Assembly (NCBI GenBank): GCA_020632975.1
Contig: JACKEL010000016.1
Span: forward strand, 1 to 64,000
Source of the DNA: Myxococcales bacterium
Lineage (GTDB): Bacteria > Myxococcota_C > UBA6777
Length of the DNA stretch: 64,000 nucleotides
Direction of reading: 5' to 3'
The notes below the pieces were generated by a model that ran no database searches, was not told the DNA's origin, and saw nothing but the letters and a program-made list of their open reading frames with translations. The position numbers and the translations under genes are program-made. Shown here in pieces: positions 40,380 to 50,068 of the stretch; the first letter of the stretch is position 1; each line of letters opens with the position of its first letter.

Positions 40380-41953
40380 TGGCAGTCGATGGGATCTCCC
40401 TTGAGATATTTCGACATCTCTTTACCTCGATGGCCGAAGAGATGGGCTTTCGCTTGATGCGTTCGGCTTACTCCCCCAATATCAAAGAGCGCCGCGATTA
40501 CTCGTGTGCTCTGTTCGATCACAAGGCCGAGATGATCGCCCAAGCTGCGCATATCCCCGTGCATCTGGGATCTACGCCGATGTCCGTCCAAGCCGCCCTC
40601 CAAGCCTTCCCTGCCCACATGATGAAAGCGGACGATCTCTTCATCCTCAACGATCCGTTTGCGGGAGGCACCCATCTACCCGACATTACCGTGGTGGCCC
40701 CTTGCATCCTTCCAGGCGAAAAACATCCGCGGTTCTTTGTCGCCAACCGCGCCCATCATGCGGATGTAGGCGGAAAAACCCCTGGTTCGATGCCTATCAG
40801 CGAGCACATCGACGAAGAAGGCATCCGCCTTTCTCCACAACGACTCAACCAAGACACCATCGACAAGATCTGCGCGGCCAGCCGAACTCCCGATGAACGA
40901 AAAGGCGATCTCTTCGCACAAGTCGCAGCCCTTGAAGTGGGAAAACAACGTATCCTCGAAGCTTGTGAGCGTTATGGTGCAGAAGAAGTCAGCCTACACG
41001 CGACAGCCCTCCAAGACTACAGCGAGCGCGTGATCCGCTCGATTCTTCGAGACCTCCCAGACGGAGAAAGCTTTTTTGAGGACATCCTCGAAGACGATGG
41101 ATTCTCAGATCATCCGATCCCGATCCGCTGCAAACTTCGCATCCACGGCGATGAAGCAACACTCGACTTGCGAGAAAGCAGCCCCCAGATCCGCGGCCCC
41201 CTCAATGCAGTTCGCGCCATCACGATATCTGCGATTCATTATGTGTTTCGATGCCTTGCTCCCACAGATGTCCCAAACAACAGCGGTGTGATGCGTCCCA
41301 TCCATGTACTGACCACACCAGGAACAGTTGTAGATGCCCAATACCCCGCGGCTGTCGCAGGTGGAAACGTCGAAACAAGCCAACGCATCGTCGATACCGT
41401 ACTTGGCGCACTCGCTTCGCATCTTCCTGATCGCATCCCTGCCGCCTCATGTGGCTCTATGAACAACCTCACGGTGGGGGGGATCGATCCTCGCACACAG
41501 ACGCCTTTTGCCTATTACGAGACGATTGCAGGAGGAAGCGGTGCAAGTCCCCAAGGAAACGGGGCTTCCGCGGTCCACACACACATGACCAACACAAGAA
41601 ACACCCCCGTGGAAGCACTCGAACACGCTTATCCTTTCCGCCTCACACGCTATGCCAAGCGCAGAGGCTCAGGTGGAAAGGGCCAACACAACGGAGGCGA
41701 CGGCGTGATACGCAGCTATCTCTTTGAGGCACCTGTGGAGGTCACGCTGCTGACAGAACGCAGGATCCGCCATCCCTACGGACTTCAGGGAGGACAAGCG
41801 GGTCAAGTCGGCCGCAACCAACTACAGCTTCCCGATTCATCGCCAACCGACCCAACAGCCCAAGAGCTACCAGGAAAGTGTACACGCCAACTCCCTTCGC
41901 ATAGTATCCTAAGCCTCGAAACACCCGGCGGAGGAGGTTGGGGCAGATCTTGA
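40379..41953 (+). CDS. hyuB: Hydantoinase/oxoprolinase subunit B
   Basis: A 524-residue protein of the hydantoinase B family, partner of the A subunit just upstream. Family blocks include SPNIKERRDYSCALFD, AAHIPVHLGSTPMSV, LNDPFAGGTHLPDITV, RAHHADVGGKTPGSMP and the GGSGASPQGNGASAVHTHMTN stretch. AAAGGAG precedes an ATG that overlaps the A-subunit stop (TGATG), so the two are translationally coupled. The last 40 residues are short of the usual end but the GGGGWG-type terminus is present. Together they form an ATP-dependent lactam hydrolase. Confidence 0.9.
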   Translation: MAVDGISLEIFRHLFTSMAEEMGFRLMRSAYSPNIKERRDYSCALFDHKAEMIAQAAHIPVHLGSTPMSVQAALQAFPAHMMKADDLFILNDPFAGGTHLPDITVVAPCILPGEKHPRFFVANRAHHADVGGKTPGSMPISEHIDEEGIRLSPQRLNQDTIDKICAASRTPDERKGDLFAQVAALEVGKQRILEACERYGAEEVSLHATALQDYSERVIRSILRDLPDGESFFEDILEDDGFSDHPIPIRCKLRIHGDEATLDLRESSPQIRGPLNAVRAITISAIHYVFRCLAPTDVPNNSGVMRPIHVLTTPGTVVDAQYPAAVAGGNVETSQRIVDTVLGALASHLPDRIPAASCGSMNNLTVGGIDPRTQTPFAYYETIAGGSGASPQGNGASAVHTHMTNTRNTPVEALEHAYPFRLTRYAKRRGSGGKGQHNGGDGVIRSYLFEAPVEVTLLTERRIRHPYGLQGGQAGQVGRNQLQLPDSSPTDPTAQELPGKCTRQLPSHSILSLETPGGGGWGRS

Positions 41954-42028
41954 GCGACAAAGAACGCAACAAAGACGTCTCTGCTGCATCCATCATGCCA
42001 TCAGCATTTTGATTTTCTGGAGGAACCC

Positions 42029-42703
42029 ATGCGTCGTCAAAATCAAAAGAAAGGCTTCAAACACCAGCCTTTCCAACAAAAAAAGGATGGACTTCCTGAT
42101 CCAGCGGACCTCCATCCTTCCATGGATAAGCCACCGCCACCCAAAAACCTTCCAGATCAAGAAGATGACGATGCACTCTTTGCTGCTGCGATGGCAGATG
42201 TCGTCCCCCTCCGCGAAACCCCTCATATCGAACCCGAGCTCGAACCACCCGACCTCCCTTCCCCCAACGATGAACGCCTAGTCGTCCGCCAACTCGAAGA
42301 TCTTGTGGAAGGGCGCATCCCTTTCGATATCGTGTTTGGCGATGAGTTTATCGAAGGTTCCGTCCAAGGTCTCGATCCGCGTCTATTGCAACGTCTTCGT
42401 CGAGGCAAGTACGCTTGGCAAGCCCACATCGATCTTCATGGGATGCGCGTAGACGAAGCGCGCACTGAACTCGTGCAGTTCATCCAAGAAAACCGTAGAA
42501 AAGGCCATCGCTGCTTGTTAATCGTCCATGGCCGAGGCAATCACTCCCCTGATCGAGAACCCATCCTCAAACGCCGCTTGATTTCTTGGCTCACACAAGG
42601 CTTTTTACACAAAGATATCTTGGCCTTTGCAACAGCCCGCCCCCACGATGGCGGGACAGGTGCAACATACGTTCTGTTGCGAAGAGAACGCGGTGAAACT
42701 TGA
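42029..42703 (+). CDS. Smr-domain protein
   Basis: The 224-residue protein has a disordered basic and acidic N-terminal half and a C-terminal Smr domain (residues 135-222). Its nuclease-type motifs are IDLHGMRVDEA and LLIVHGRGNHS, followed by the TARPHDGGTGATYVLLRR end. Stand-alone Smr proteins of this size are nucleic-acid binders or endonucleases; some cleave mRNA at collided ribosomes and others act on DNA. GGAGG lies five bases before the ATG. The stop is followed by about 230 bases without a gene. Confidence 0.88.
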   Translation: MRRQNQKKGFKHQPFQQKKDGLPDPADLHPSMDKPPPPKNLPDQEDDDALFAAAMADVVPLRETPHIEPELEPPDLPSPNDERLVVRQLEDLVEGRIPFDIVFGDEFIEGSVQGLDPRLLQRLRRGKYAWQAHIDLHGMRVDEARTELVQFIQENRRKGHRCLLIVHGRGNHSPDREPILKRRLISWLTQGFLHKDILAFATARPHDGGTGATYVLLRRERGET

Positions 42704-42936
42704 TGCAACACCCCAACAAGAACAACCCAGAACAAACACACCCCCACGAAGCCTTTCGCCAAAGACAGCTTCCCCTCAAACAAGTTTGCCTTTGGCCGAA
42801 CGATTGACACCACCCCATGCCTAACCTATCCTCTTTCTGATCAGGACTTTTTCGACCTTAGATCCTGTCTCCCGCGCTTGTTGCGCAATCTTATAATGCA
42901 TAGACCCAGCAAACCTTCAGAAGCCCGGAGGTTTTT

Positions 42937-45117
42937 ATGATTCGCCGCCCGCTTATGTATGGACTTTTTTTCTTTTCCTTGTGTGTTGCACTTGTGTTAC
43001 CCGCTTGCGTTTGTACCCCCCCCACTTTCAACAGCAGTTGCAGCAGTGACGCGGATTGTATCGCGAGTATGCGCTGTGACTTCAACACGTTACGCTGCGT
43101 TCCAAGAAACGTGAACCCCACTTGTACAACGGACGCAGACTGCCTCTCTGGTCAAGCTTGCGTTGTAGGACAATGTATCGCTCAATCTTGCCAAACAGGT
43201 GAGACCATTAGTTGTGTCTTGGGCGGTCAAACAGGCCCTTGTTCTGTCGGGGAACGCACCTGCCGCAATGGTGTGTGGTCCAGTTGTGAACCCAAAAACG
43301 CGACTGGCACACAAGAAACCTGTAATGGTGTAGATGACGACTGCGACGGACAAGTCGACGAAGACTTCAAAGGCAAGTTTGAGACTTGCGAAGTAGTAGG
43401 AAAACAAGGACCTTGTCGCTTGGGCATCCAAAGTCGCTGTATTGGCGGACAAATCCAATGCGAGTCAACCTACAACCCAATATCCGAGTCCATCGGAAGC
43501 GCAAACTGCGATGACAACGTGGACAACGATTGCAATGGCCTGACAGACAAAGACGATCCCAAGTGCCAAAGCACGACCTGTAAAGCTGGAGAAACACGTT
43601 CCTGCTACGAAGGTCCTCCTGGTACAGAAGGGATCGGGGCCTGCGCTTTGGGCACACAAAGCTGTGTGGGCGGTACCTTTGGCCCCTGCCAAGGACAAGT
43701 CCTCCCCACCAAAGAGATCTGCAACAACCGTATCGACGAAGATTGCAATGGTCTCGCAGACGACAAATGCAACGAAACTTGCACCTCTGGTCAAAGCCGG
43801 GAGTGTTACTCTGGCGCAGAAAGCACCCGCAACGTCGGTATCTGCAAGGCAGGCAACCAACTCTGCATCAACGGGACTTGGTCTGAGTGCCAAGGTGAAG
43901 TCCTCCCCACCAAAGAGATCTGCGACGACAAACTCGACAACGATTGCAACGGAAAGATCGACGACTGCCTCACTCCAGGCGAGTGCACCCCAGGGGATGC
44001 AAGAGAGTGCTATACCGCCCCCAACGGCTGTACCCTCGGTGCCAGCGGTTTTTACACTTGCCAAGGCGCATGCAAAGCTGGCAAACAATCCTGCGGAATG
44101 GACGGGAAATGGGCCGCTTGTCAAAATGACGTCGGGCCCACGACAGAGATATGCAACGACAACATCGACAATGACTGCGACGGAAAAGTCGATGGCTGCG
44201 CGGCCCGAGACGAACTTCTCTCCGCAAGTTGGGACAATATCTCTCCCATCAAGATGTGGGACACCAACACCCCCAAAGAACTCAAGAACTTTACGGGTGG
44301 ACACACAGATATCGCTTACAGCGTCCGTGCTAGCAAAGACGGGCGGTTTATGGTCACAGGGGGCCAAGACAAACGCGTAATCCTCTGGAATCTCGCAACG
44401 AGCGCGCCCGTCTGGTCAGCCACAGATCACAACACCACGGTGTACTCCACAGCCATCGACAGCGCTGGAAAAGTCATCGCTTCGGGCGCTGCAGACGGTA
44501 AGGTCTTCTTGTGGAACCCCATAACAGGAAAAGTGGACCGTCGCCTCACTGCAAACAGCGGTGGCGTGTACGCTTTGGACATCGACCCCACAGGCCGCTG
44601 GCTGGCGTCAGGTGGCGCAGATGCCCAAGTCCAACTCCGCGACCTTAGTGCAGCCAACCCCAACGCTGTCTCAATCCTTACAGGCGGCCATAGCCTCGAC
44701 ATCTACGCTGTGGCCATCGATCCCCAAGCACGTTGGATCGTCTCGGGTGGACGCGATGCCAAGCCCGTCGTTTGGGATATCCCAAATGCCAAGTTGCTTT
44801 ACTCTCTTGCAGGTCCCAGCCAAGGCATCACCTCCATCGCCTTTAGTGCTGACGGAAACACCCTTGCAGTGGGCAGTTCAGATTACAGCATCCTTCTCTT
44901 TGATATGACCAAAACCCCACCCGCTCCAGCTGGTACCCTCAAGATACCCAACAACGACCCCGTTTACTCCTTGGCCTTCCATCCCCTCGGAAAGATCCTT
45001 GCCTCGGGAACTTACGGAAACAACATCGTATTGTGGGACCTCAGTACCAAAACCATCCAAAGCACCATCACCAACGCCCACAATGGCGCGGTTTCCTCCC
45101 TCTCTTTCCGCCCCTAG
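42937..45117 (+). CDS. Lipoprotein with MopE-like repeats and a WD40 propeller
   Basis: A 726-residue secreted protein. The leader ends in LPAC. Residues 30-425 are Cys-rich with five copies of the MopE-type Asp/Asn box, for example EICNNRIDEDCNG and EICNDNIDNDCDG, each set in a segment starting with CTxGxxRxC. These boxes resemble calcium- or metal-binding loops. From about 430 to the end lie seven WD40 blades. The first, SASWDNISPIKMWDT, is completed by the C-terminal strand NAHNGAVSSLSFRP in the usual velcro closure. GGAGG precedes the ATG, and TATAAT at 42892 could be a -10 box. A surface binding role is likely. Confidence 0.85.
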   Translation: MIRRPLMYGLFFFSLCVALVLPACVCTPPTFNSSCSSDADCIASMRCDFNTLRCVPRNVNPTCTTDADCLSGQACVVGQCIAQSCQTGETISCVLGGQTGPCSVGERTCRNGVWSSCEPKNATGTQETCNGVDDDCDGQVDEDFKGKFETCEVVGKQGPCRLGIQSRCIGGQIQCESTYNPISESIGSANCDDNVDNDCNGLTDKDDPKCQSTTCKAGETRSCYEGPPGTEGIGACALGTQSCVGGTFGPCQGQVLPTKEICNNRIDEDCNGLADDKCNETCTSGQSRECYSGAESTRNVGICKAGNQLCINGTWSECQGEVLPTKEICDDKLDNDCNGKIDDCLTPGECTPGDARECYTAPNGCTLGASGFYTCQGACKAGKQSCGMDGKWAACQNDVGPTTEICNDNIDNDCDGKVDGCAARDELLSASWDNISPIKMWDTNTPKELKNFTGGHTDIAYSVRASKDGRFMVTGGQDKRVILWNLATSAPVWSATDHNTTVYSTAIDSAGKVIASGAADGKVFLWNPITGKVDRRLTANSGGVYALDIDPTGRWLASGGADAQVQLRDLSAANPNAVSILTGGHSLDIYAVAIDPQARWIVSGGRDAKPVVWDIPNAKLLYSLAGPSQGITSIAFSADGNTLAVGSSDYSILLFDMTKTPPAPAGTLKIPNNDPVYSLAFHPLGKILASGTYGNNIVLWDLSTKTIQSTITNAHNGAVSSLSFRP

Positions 45118-45384
45118 TCTGCCCTTTCTTCGATCCTAGAAACCCCCTGCACACTTTCTACGATCGCACAATGCGTCCAATGGACCCACCTGCGACAAAA
45201 AAGCCCTCATCCCGTCGCCTATCACAAGCTCGAAGAGATACGTAAAAAGAGTTATCTCTCGATAGAGCTTTTAGATTTTAAAAAGACGTATCCATCTGGA
45301 ACGATTCATGCTCAGTAAACGAAAAGCCACATGAATCGTCGAAGATGACATTGGGCAGGATGCCGAAGAGAAAGGATGTGGGCG
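45118..45384. other. Intergenic region, 267 bp
   Basis: No gene or recognised element. The second half is A+T-rich and may hold the promoter of the receiver gene. Confidence 0.35.
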
Positions 45385-45942
45385 ATGCAATCATTTTACA
45401 GAGATCTTTCATACCCTTATAGCTTAGAAAACGCGCTGCGACTCGCTGGCGCTTTGGGTTTAGAAGACAAACAGACCAGCGACGAGAACATCGCGGAACC
45501 TAAAAACAACCCACAAACTAAAATAGCAGCACACTCTGAAAAGGACCCCAAAGGTCCTCAAGGACATATCTTCGTTTATGACGACGACTCGCAGATCCGC
45601 GAACTCCTTAAAGAAGTGCTCCAAAGAAACGGCTACCAAGTCACCTGTTATGACGCGCTCCAAGGTGACGAACTAGACTTTGCGGTCCTTAGCCAACAAG
45701 CAGACGCTTTGCTACTCGATCGACACCTTGGCAAAGACGATGGACTGGAGTTCCTTCAACGCGTCAGAGAAGAAGGAATCAATCTCCCCACCATCCTGAT
45801 GAGTGGGCAAGATCTCACAAACAAAGAACAAGCGCGCCTGACACTTTTGCAAGGCGACTTCTTCGCAAAACCCTTTAAAGTCAAAGAACTTCTCTCCTTC
45901 CTCCACGATAGCCTTCACTTGGGCCAACCCGCTTCCCTCTAG
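45385..45942 (+). CDS. Single-domain response regulator with N-terminal extension
   Basis: A 185-residue protein. The first 60 residues are a polar extension without recognised motif; the rest is a complete receiver domain. It keeps the acidic pair (YDDDS), the phospho-acceptor Asp in LLLDRHLGKDDG, the Ser in LMSGQ and the Lys in FAKPF, so it should be phosphorylated by a histidine kinase. No output domain follows, and no kinase is adjacent. The ATG at 45385 fits AAAGG better than the ATG at 45376, which would sit too close to it. Confidence 0.82.
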   Translation: MQSFYRDLSYPYSLENALRLAGALGLEDKQTSDENIAEPKNNPQTKIAAHSEKDPKGPQGHIFVYDDDSQIRELLKEVLQRNGYQVTCYDALQGDELDFAVLSQQADALLLDRHLGKDDGLEFLQRVREEGINLPTILMSGQDLTNKEQARLTLLQGDFFAKPFKVKELLSFLHDSLHLGQPASL

Positions 45943-46111
45943 TCCTTCTCATCCTCTCTACATCCCTGCTTCTCTACCAAGGCATCCCACCGTCTTGGAA
46001 AGAAAATCTTGAGACCAGCCCCTCCCCAAAACAGTCCAACCTTGCCATGATAAAAGCTCCAAACACCCCACACACCATCCAGACCCAAGACCTGTAAAGG
46101 AAGCGAGAGGT

Positions 46112-47251
46112 ATGCGTATGTATCCAATTATCCGACTTTTTCGTCCGCGTTCGATGATGTTGTGCGGTCTTTGTCTTTTTGTCATCTTGGCAGCCGCCGA
46201 CTGTACCCCTGCGATCACCATCTCAGACAACGAAAAGAAGACAGAGACCCAAAGCCACACGGAAAATCAGTCCGCCGAAAAACAACAAGAACAACAAAGC
46301 AACGAACCCACAGCCGAAACCAGCCAAGAACCCGCCAAAGAGACAACCAGCGACGCAGGCACAGACACAGATCCACGCGAGCCCAGCGGCAACGAAGCCA
46401 TGACGGAAACCACGCAAGAAACAGGACCTATCCCCTGCAAAACAGACTGTGACTGCGTAAAAACAGCACAAGCCTGCGAAAGCAGCTTTTGCGCTGATGT
46501 CGACCGCGCAAATATGTGCCCCTCCTGCGAAGATCCCAATACCTGCGTTACAGGCCAGCCCTGCGTTGACAAAAATGGCGCAGTCTCGACGTGTCCAGAT
46601 GTCGCATGTGCGAATGACTGCGATTGCCTTGGCGTAGGAATGGTCTGCCAAGGAAACGTCTGTGCCCCACTCAAACGCGCAAACCAATGCCCTCCTTGCG
46701 AAAGCCCCCAGTGTTTCGCAGGAAACTCATGTTATCAACACGATGGCACCATCTCCAAATGCCCAGGGACAGGCATGGGTGCAGCCTGCAAACACGACTG
46801 TGACTGCCTCAAATATGGCCTTCTTTGCGATGGAACCAACGGATGCCGCGCCCTTCGACGGATATCCTTCTGCAAAGCCTGCTCTGATGCCACTTGCACA
46901 AGCGGAGACCCTTGCTTCAATCCTGACAAAACCATCGGAACATGCGCAGCTTCGACGACCTGCAAACACGATTGCGACTGCGTAAAACAAGGCCAAGTCT
47001 GCGATACCAACGGAACATGCGCAAGCCTACGTCGCCCCAGCCTTTGCCTCGCTTGTACAGACGTCAACTGCAAAACGGACGATCCCTGCCTCAACAAAGA
47101 CGGAAGCATCGGCTCTTGCTGCTGTACGGTCTCTGGATGTGGCCAAGGGATGGTATGCTGCTCTGGCGGCGCACCACCCCCACCCAACACTTGCGGACGC
47201 TTTTGCACACAGCCCGACCCCAAAACGGGCCAATGCCCGCTCTTTCCTTAG
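46112..47251 (+). CDS. Cys-rich repeat lipoprotein
   Basis: A 379-residue lipoprotein: leader ending LAAADC, then a Gln/Glu/Thr-rich linker to about residue 105. Four repeats of about 50 residues follow. Each starts C-x3-C-x-C (TDCDC, NDCDC or HDCDC), has later cysteines including a C-x2-C pair, and ends in a segment like CFNPDKTIGTC. The tail holds a further Cys cluster (SCCCTVSGCGQGMVCC) and a Pro stretch. Disulfide-rich repeats with paired Asp suggest a stable extracellular binding module; I do not know the family. An ATG at 46118 is an alternative start. The dispersed repeat at 47.3 kb follows the stop. Confidence 0.75.
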   Translation: MRMYPIIRLFRPRSMMLCGLCLFVILAAADCTPAITISDNEKKTETQSHTENQSAEKQQEQQSNEPTAETSQEPAKETTSDAGTDTDPREPSGNEAMTETTQETGPIPCKTDCDCVKTAQACESSFCADVDRANMCPSCEDPNTCVTGQPCVDKNGAVSTCPDVACANDCDCLGVGMVCQGNVCAPLKRANQCPPCESPQCFAGNSCYQHDGTISKCPGTGMGAACKHDCDCLKYGLLCDGTNGCRALRRISFCKACSDATCTSGDPCFNPDKTIGTCAASTTCKHDCDCVKQGQVCDTNGTCASLRRPSLCLACTDVNCKTDDPCLNKDGSIGSCCCTVSGCGQGMVCCSGGAPPPPNTCGRFCTQPDPKTGQCPLFP

Positions 47252-47288
47252 AAGGATATTTCCCTAGCCTTCGCAAAGTCCCTTCAGT

Positions 47289-47335
47289 CGGGCGATCTTC
47301 CGTGGTCGCCCCGGATAGATGTATATCCCGCCTGC
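47289..47335. repeat. Single unit of the dispersed hairpin repeat
   Basis: GGGCGATC at 47290 and the arm GGTCGCCCC ending near 47312 form a hairpin, followed by CGGATAGATGTATATCCCG. It is the same family as the patch at 6.5 kb and the unit at 35.3 kb, here between the Cys-rich lipoprotein and the VIT-VWA gene. Confidence 0.65.
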
Positions 47336-47457
47336 CTTCGTAGATCTCTTCTCTTCCATCGAAAAAAAGCATACCCATCTTGATCTTTGGCGCGAGAATA
47401 CAATCTTTGGTGGAGCCCCATCGAGTAAAGAAAGCAATCCCAACCAAGGAGTCCTTG

Positions 47458-49938
47458 ATGCCGACGTCGAGCCAAGTTCCGCCTGATTTCGATCCCAAAG
47501 AAATGAACAGTGGCCTCTTTAGCAAAGGACGACCGATATCCCTCGAAGGTGTCTTGGTCACAGGGAAGATCGAAGGTATTTGCAGCCAAATCACCATCAA
47601 GCAGCGTTATCGAAACACAGAAGCACAAGAGATCGAAGCTGTTTACCTTTTCCCTATGGAAGAACAAGCGGCGATTTGTGGATTTACGGTTAAACTCAAA
47701 GATCGCGTATTGCGCGGAGAGATCGAAGAAAAACAACAGGCGTTTGAGCGCTACGACGAAGCATTGTCCGAAGGCAACAGCGCCTTTTTGATGGAACAAG
47801 TACGACCCGATATCTTTACGATCTCTGTGGGACGCATCCCCTCCCAAGAAACTGTGGAGATCGAGATCACCTATGTTGCGGAGTTTCAATACGAAGGAAA
47901 TGCGATTCGCTGGATGTTGCCTACCACCGTTTCGCCTCGTTACATCCCCAGCCACCAAGCCCAAGAAGAACCTCACCTCGTGGAAACCCTCGATGCTCCG
48001 CGACAATCGAGCGTACCTTACGGACTTCAACTTGAACTTGAAGTCCGCATCCCTTCAGGGCTGCGCCATATCGAGTCCCCCAGCCACCCGATCCGCGTAT
48101 CACTTGAAGAAGACCACGCCATCGTTTCGCTGAGCCAACGCGAAACCGCGATGGATCGAGACATCGTGATTCAAATCGAACCCCGCAAACCTCATCAGCC
48201 CTTCGCCCAAGTCGCTTGTACAGCCGATGGCGACCGCTTTGCGATGCTGCACTTTCGACCCGATCCAGATGGTGCCCCCATCCAACCAAGCGAAGTCTTC
48301 TTTGTCCTCGACTGTTCGGGCTCGATGTATGGCTCTAGCATCGAAGAAGCCACGCGTGCACTCGCGCTTTGTGTACGCTCTCTCTCCGAAGGCGACTCTT
48401 TCCAAATCGTTCGATTTGGCTCGTCGTTCGAGAAACTTTGGCCTCAACCAGTCCCTTTCAACCAAGAACATCTCGACGAAGCCAGCGAATACATCAAAAA
48501 GATCGATGCTGATCTGGGTGGCACAGAGCTCGCGGCCCCCTTGCAAAGCATCTACGACCAACCACTTGATCCCAAAAGACAAAGACAGATCATCCTTCTC
48601 ACTGATGGCGAGGTATCCAACGAGTCTGAAGTGATCAGCCTTTGTCGCAAAGGCCGCCCAGCCCGCGTCTTTTCTTTTGGCATTGGTGAGGGTGTCAGCC
48701 AACATCTCGTCAAAGGCGTTGCGAGGGTTTCCAACGGAGCCGCGGAGTTCATCACATCAGGCGAGCGCATCGAACCAAAGGTTCTCCGCACCTTCAGTCG
48801 CCTAAACACCCCGATATTCGACAAGATCGGCCTCGATTGGGGAGAGACCAAAGCCAGTGTCGCTCCCAAAGAGCTTCCTCCCATCTTTGCGGGCGAAGGC
48901 ATGACGGTCTTTGCCAAACTCAACAAAGAACACGCTCCCCAAGTCACGCTGCAAGCGGATCAACAAAGCTGGTCCTTGGATCTGGACTTCGAAAAAGTCG
49001 AACGCAACAGCCCCATCCCAACCTTGTGGGCACGTCATGCCATCCGCGACCTCGAAGATGGCGGTTCTAGCGGAAGCCAACAACGACGCGCACAACAAGA
49101 AGAGACACAAAAAGACAAACTCCTGAAACTCAGCAAGACCTTTGGTTTGATGTCGAGCGTCGCGAGTTACATCGCGGTGGAAGAACGACCCGACCACGAA
49201 AAGAGCCATGAACCCGTCGCGTTACGACGCATCCCCATCGCCCTCACCAAAAACTGGGGAGAAACCACCAAAGTAAGATCGGTACTTTCTGCGATGTCAG
49301 TCCCCGCGGGTGGCCCTTCCTTGCGGATGGCGATGGCCCCCCCCATGGCCTCTCCCGTCGCCCTTGGTGCTCTCGCCAACGCTTCCCCACCTCCGCCCCC
49401 CAAAGGCGCGATCGGTGGCATGGGTGGAATGAGCGGGATGGCATTTGGCGGAGCGCCCCCGTCACTGGGAGGGTCCTTTGATGCGATGCCCAACGAACCT
49501 ATGCGAGAGCTGCAAAAGAAAAAAGCAGCCCCCAAGAGACGCAAGGAAGAGGCGAAGCTCCGCGATGAGGAAGACGAGACATTCGATCAACCAGAACTGA
49601 AAATGGAATCCCTAGAGGAAGCGGAACAAACAGAGAGCGCGTCCTTCAAGACCTCAAAGAGCCTCGAAGATCACGTGATGGATCTCTTGTTGACCCAACG
49701 CGCAGACGGCAGCTTCCCAGATAGCGGGGCTTTGCGGGACTGGTTGGGCGCACAATGGAGCGCAGTCCAAGCTCGCGCGACACAAAACAGTGCCCTTGTG
49801 GTTTATACCTTGGTTGCTTTGGCTTTGTTACGAACGAAAGCTGCGGCACAACGCAATCTTTGGACGCGTGCAGAGCAAAAAGCCCAGCGCTGGCTTGATC
49901 AACAAAGCGACCTCCCTGACGTCCAAGATCTCCTGTAA
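47458..49938 (+). CDS. VIT and VWA domain protein
   Basis: The 826-residue product has an N-terminal VIT domain (LEGVLVTGKIEG, VYLFPMEEQAAICGF, EKQQAFERYDEAL) and then a VWA domain with intact MIDAS VLDCSGSMYGSS near residue 282. This is the inter-alpha-trypsin-inhibitor heavy-chain layout. A Gly/Met/Pro-rich linker near 640-690 and a Lys/Glu-rich helix precede a small C-terminal domain (LEDHVMDLLLTQRADGSF). No signal peptide is visible, so unlike the animal proteins it appears cytoplasmic. The ATG at 47458 has AAGGAG upstream. It probably works as a metal-dependent adhesion or scaffold protein. Confidence 0.87.
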   Translation: MPTSSQVPPDFDPKEMNSGLFSKGRPISLEGVLVTGKIEGICSQITIKQRYRNTEAQEIEAVYLFPMEEQAAICGFTVKLKDRVLRGEIEEKQQAFERYDEALSEGNSAFLMEQVRPDIFTISVGRIPSQETVEIEITYVAEFQYEGNAIRWMLPTTVSPRYIPSHQAQEEPHLVETLDAPRQSSVPYGLQLELEVRIPSGLRHIESPSHPIRVSLEEDHAIVSLSQRETAMDRDIVIQIEPRKPHQPFAQVACTADGDRFAMLHFRPDPDGAPIQPSEVFFVLDCSGSMYGSSIEEATRALALCVRSLSEGDSFQIVRFGSSFEKLWPQPVPFNQEHLDEASEYIKKIDADLGGTELAAPLQSIYDQPLDPKRQRQIILLTDGEVSNESEVISLCRKGRPARVFSFGIGEGVSQHLVKGVARVSNGAAEFITSGERIEPKVLRTFSRLNTPIFDKIGLDWGETKASVAPKELPPIFAGEGMTVFAKLNKEHAPQVTLQADQQSWSLDLDFEKVERNSPIPTLWARHAIRDLEDGGSSGSQQRRAQQEETQKDKLLKLSKTFGLMSSVASYIAVEERPDHEKSHEPVALRRIPIALTKNWGETTKVRSVLSAMSVPAGGPSLRMAMAPPMASPVALGALANASPPPPPKGAIGGMGGMSGMAFGGAPPSLGGSFDAMPNEPMRELQKKKAAPKRRKEEAKLRDEEDETFDQPELKMESLEEAEQTESASFKTSKSLEDHVMDLLLTQRADGSFPDSGALRDWLGAQWSAVQARATQNSALVVYTLVALALLRTKAAAQRNLWTRAEQKAQRWLDQQSDLPDVQDLL

Positions 49939-50068
49939 TCCTCGCCTCTCCCTCTCTTTCGCCAACTCTGCTATCTTCACACCACAAAACAAACAGGCTC
50001 TTTTCTTTCGAAAAGAAGGGCTCTTGCACATCTCAACGATGAAACCGTTTCAATCAAGGAGCAACATC

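Noticed and set aside
43465..44367. Minus-strand frame of 300 codons
   Set aside because: It mirrors the Cys/Asp-rich repeats of the MopE-like gene; the Val/Ala/Asp-rich translation is an artefact of that repeat.
49790..50068. 93-codon extension of the PTPMT1-like protein
   Set aside because: It lies mostly over the end of the VIT-VWA gene in another frame; the TTG at 50069 has a well-placed AGGAG.
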